The notes under the pieces are model-generated. The model made no database searches and was not told where the DNA came from. It was given only the letters and a program-made list of their open reading frames with translations. From Subtercola vilae (GTDB lineage Bacteria > Actinomycetota > Actinomycetes > Actinomycetales > Microbacteriaceae), in assembly GCF_004923255.1 (NCBI RefSeq), contig NZ_QYRT01000006.1:104570-168569 (forward strand): a stretch of 64,000 nt of DNA. Direction: 5' to 3'. Shown here in pieces: positions 63,380 to 64,000 of the stretch (position 1 is its first letter; every line of letters starts with the position of its first letter). A program made the position numbers and the translations under genes.

Positions 63380-64000
63380 TCAGAGAGAGGCGCGGAGCCG
63401 GCGGAGATACAGGTCGCGGGGGAAGTGGCGAACGCTGAGGGGCAGGCGCGGGTAGACGAGCGCGAGGGCGGCGAAGATGCGGTCGAAGCGTCGCTGGTCG
63501 CGGGCGCTCCAGGGCAGCACGAAGGCGCGGCGGAGTTCGGGTGGGAGCAGGCCCGCGGTCAACAGCCGCACGAGGGGCATCGCGGCGCGCAACCACAGCG
63601 GAGCGGTGCGCGGGTGCAGCAGGTCGTGCGCCACTCGGCGTGCGTCGTCGGTGACGTGCAGTTCGGTGAGGGCGGTGTTCCAGTAGAGCTCGAATGCGGC
63701 GAGGTCGCGCGGCCAGAGTTCTGCTGGAACCTGCAGGGCGGTTCCGAGCACTCCGAACCCTCGGTAGACCTCGACGGCCTCCACCTCGCCGAGTTTGCCG
63801 AACACCCTCTCGTAGACCTGGGCGGCCGTCTGGTAGAGCGTGGCCGCGACCCACAGCTGTGCCCGCCGGTCGAAAGCGTTGTACACCCGCGGATTCGTAC
63901 CCGCGCTCCTTCGCGCGTGGGCGCCGGCTGCGGTGGCAGCCGCGAGGGACGCCGCGCCGGAGGTGGGGCGCGGGGGTGATGAGAGGGCTGTGTCGGGGGT
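63380..64000 (-). CDS. Oxygenase MpaB-family (DUF2236) protein, partial
   Basis: C-terminal 206 codons; the frame is open to the right edge, so the start lies outside. The region AGAHARRSAGTNPRVYNAFD, followed by RRAQLWVAATLYQTAAQVYE, matches the MpaB/DUF2236 signature (conserved His, then the acidic WV-alcohol helix). The C-terminal part LYLRRLRASL is unremarkable. Members are haem-dependent latex-clearing-type oxygenases or relatives; the substrate here is unknown. An internal GTG at 63886 could be mistaken for the start. Confidence 0.7.
   Translation of the reverse strand, partial: TPDTALSSPPRPTSGAASLAAATAAGAHARRSAGTNPRVYNAFDRRAQLWVAATLYQTAAQVYERVFGKLGEVEAVEVYRGFGVLGTALQVPAELWPRDLAAFELYWNTALTELHVTDDARRVAHDLLHPRTAPLWLRAAMPLVRLLTAGLLPPELRRAFVLPWSARDQRRFDRIFAALALVYPRLPLSVRHFPRDLYLRRLRASL

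Overview
The window is a GC-rich, densely packed actinobacterial chromosome segment, most likely from the family Microbacteriaceae. The evidence is: short LID-less adenylate kinase; ribosomal proteins with Ala/Lys- or acid-rich tails (L29, S17, S5, L15, L17); no rpsN between rplE and rpsH and no rpsD in the alpha operon; an alanine racemase fused to TsaE; many GTG/TTG starts; and actinobacterial -10 boxes (TAnnnT) placed six or seven bases before start codons. Species-level assignment is not possible from the sequence alone. I see no rRNA, tRNA, CRISPR array, prophage or insertion sequence, and no gene-free stretch longer than about 240 bases.

Layout. 1-8029: spc-type ribosomal operon, from the 3' end of rplP through rplO, secY, adk and map. 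8057-15844: a mannitol phosphotransferase module (mtlR divergent from EIIB-like, HPr, enzyme I, MtlA, MtlF, MtlD) inserted where infA usually follows map. 15963-19151: infA, rpmJ and the alpha operon (rpsM, rpsK, rpoA, rplQ). 19277-21833: an Lrp-type regulator, truA, rplM, rpsI. 21894-31773: cell-wall and tRNA-modification block: glmM, coaA (opposite strand), then a tightly overlapped operon glmS-acpS-alr-alr/tsaE-tsaB-rimI-tsaD. 31868-38552: molybdenum-cofactor and formate-dehydrogenase-like block (moeA, mobA fusion, fdhD, FdhF/YdeP oxidoreductase) between two small DUF4190-type membrane proteins. 38599-42534: THUMP-like methyltransferase, CIRCE-controlled groES, rarD, and livK. 42758-46924: livFGMH on the minus strand. 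47162-55775: purine genes guaB, guaB3 and guaA with a lipoprotein, a KhtTU-like K+/H+ antiporter pair, SURF1 and a DUF3817 protein between them. 55896-59677: heterodimeric ABC exporter. 59745-64000: Bax-inhibitor-1 family protein, PcrA/UvrD helicase, and a partial MpaB-family gene.

How the genes work together. Most of the window is growth-related housekeeping: ribosome assembly, secretion, Met removal, purine synthesis, UDP-GlcNAc precursor supply (GlmS and GlmM), D-Ala supply and t6A tRNA modification. The mannitol module carries its own HPr and enzyme I together with a full MtlA/MtlF/MtlD set, so it can import mannitol and convert it to fructose-6-phosphate, the substrate of GlmS.

Nothing here looks like a wholly new system. 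The most interesting points are small-scale: guaA appears to start at an ATT codon with an ideal Shine-Dalgarno; several genes look leaderless and three -10 boxes reuse the upstream gene's TAG stop; a six-codon leaderless ORF ends on the exporter start codon; an intrinsic terminator lies inside the first codons of rarD; T-tract-less hairpins fill the ribosomal intergenic gaps; LivH carries an extra secreted domain; and GuaB3 lacks the catalytic cysteine of IMP dehydrogenase. Promoters, operators and hairpins were read by eye and are predictions.
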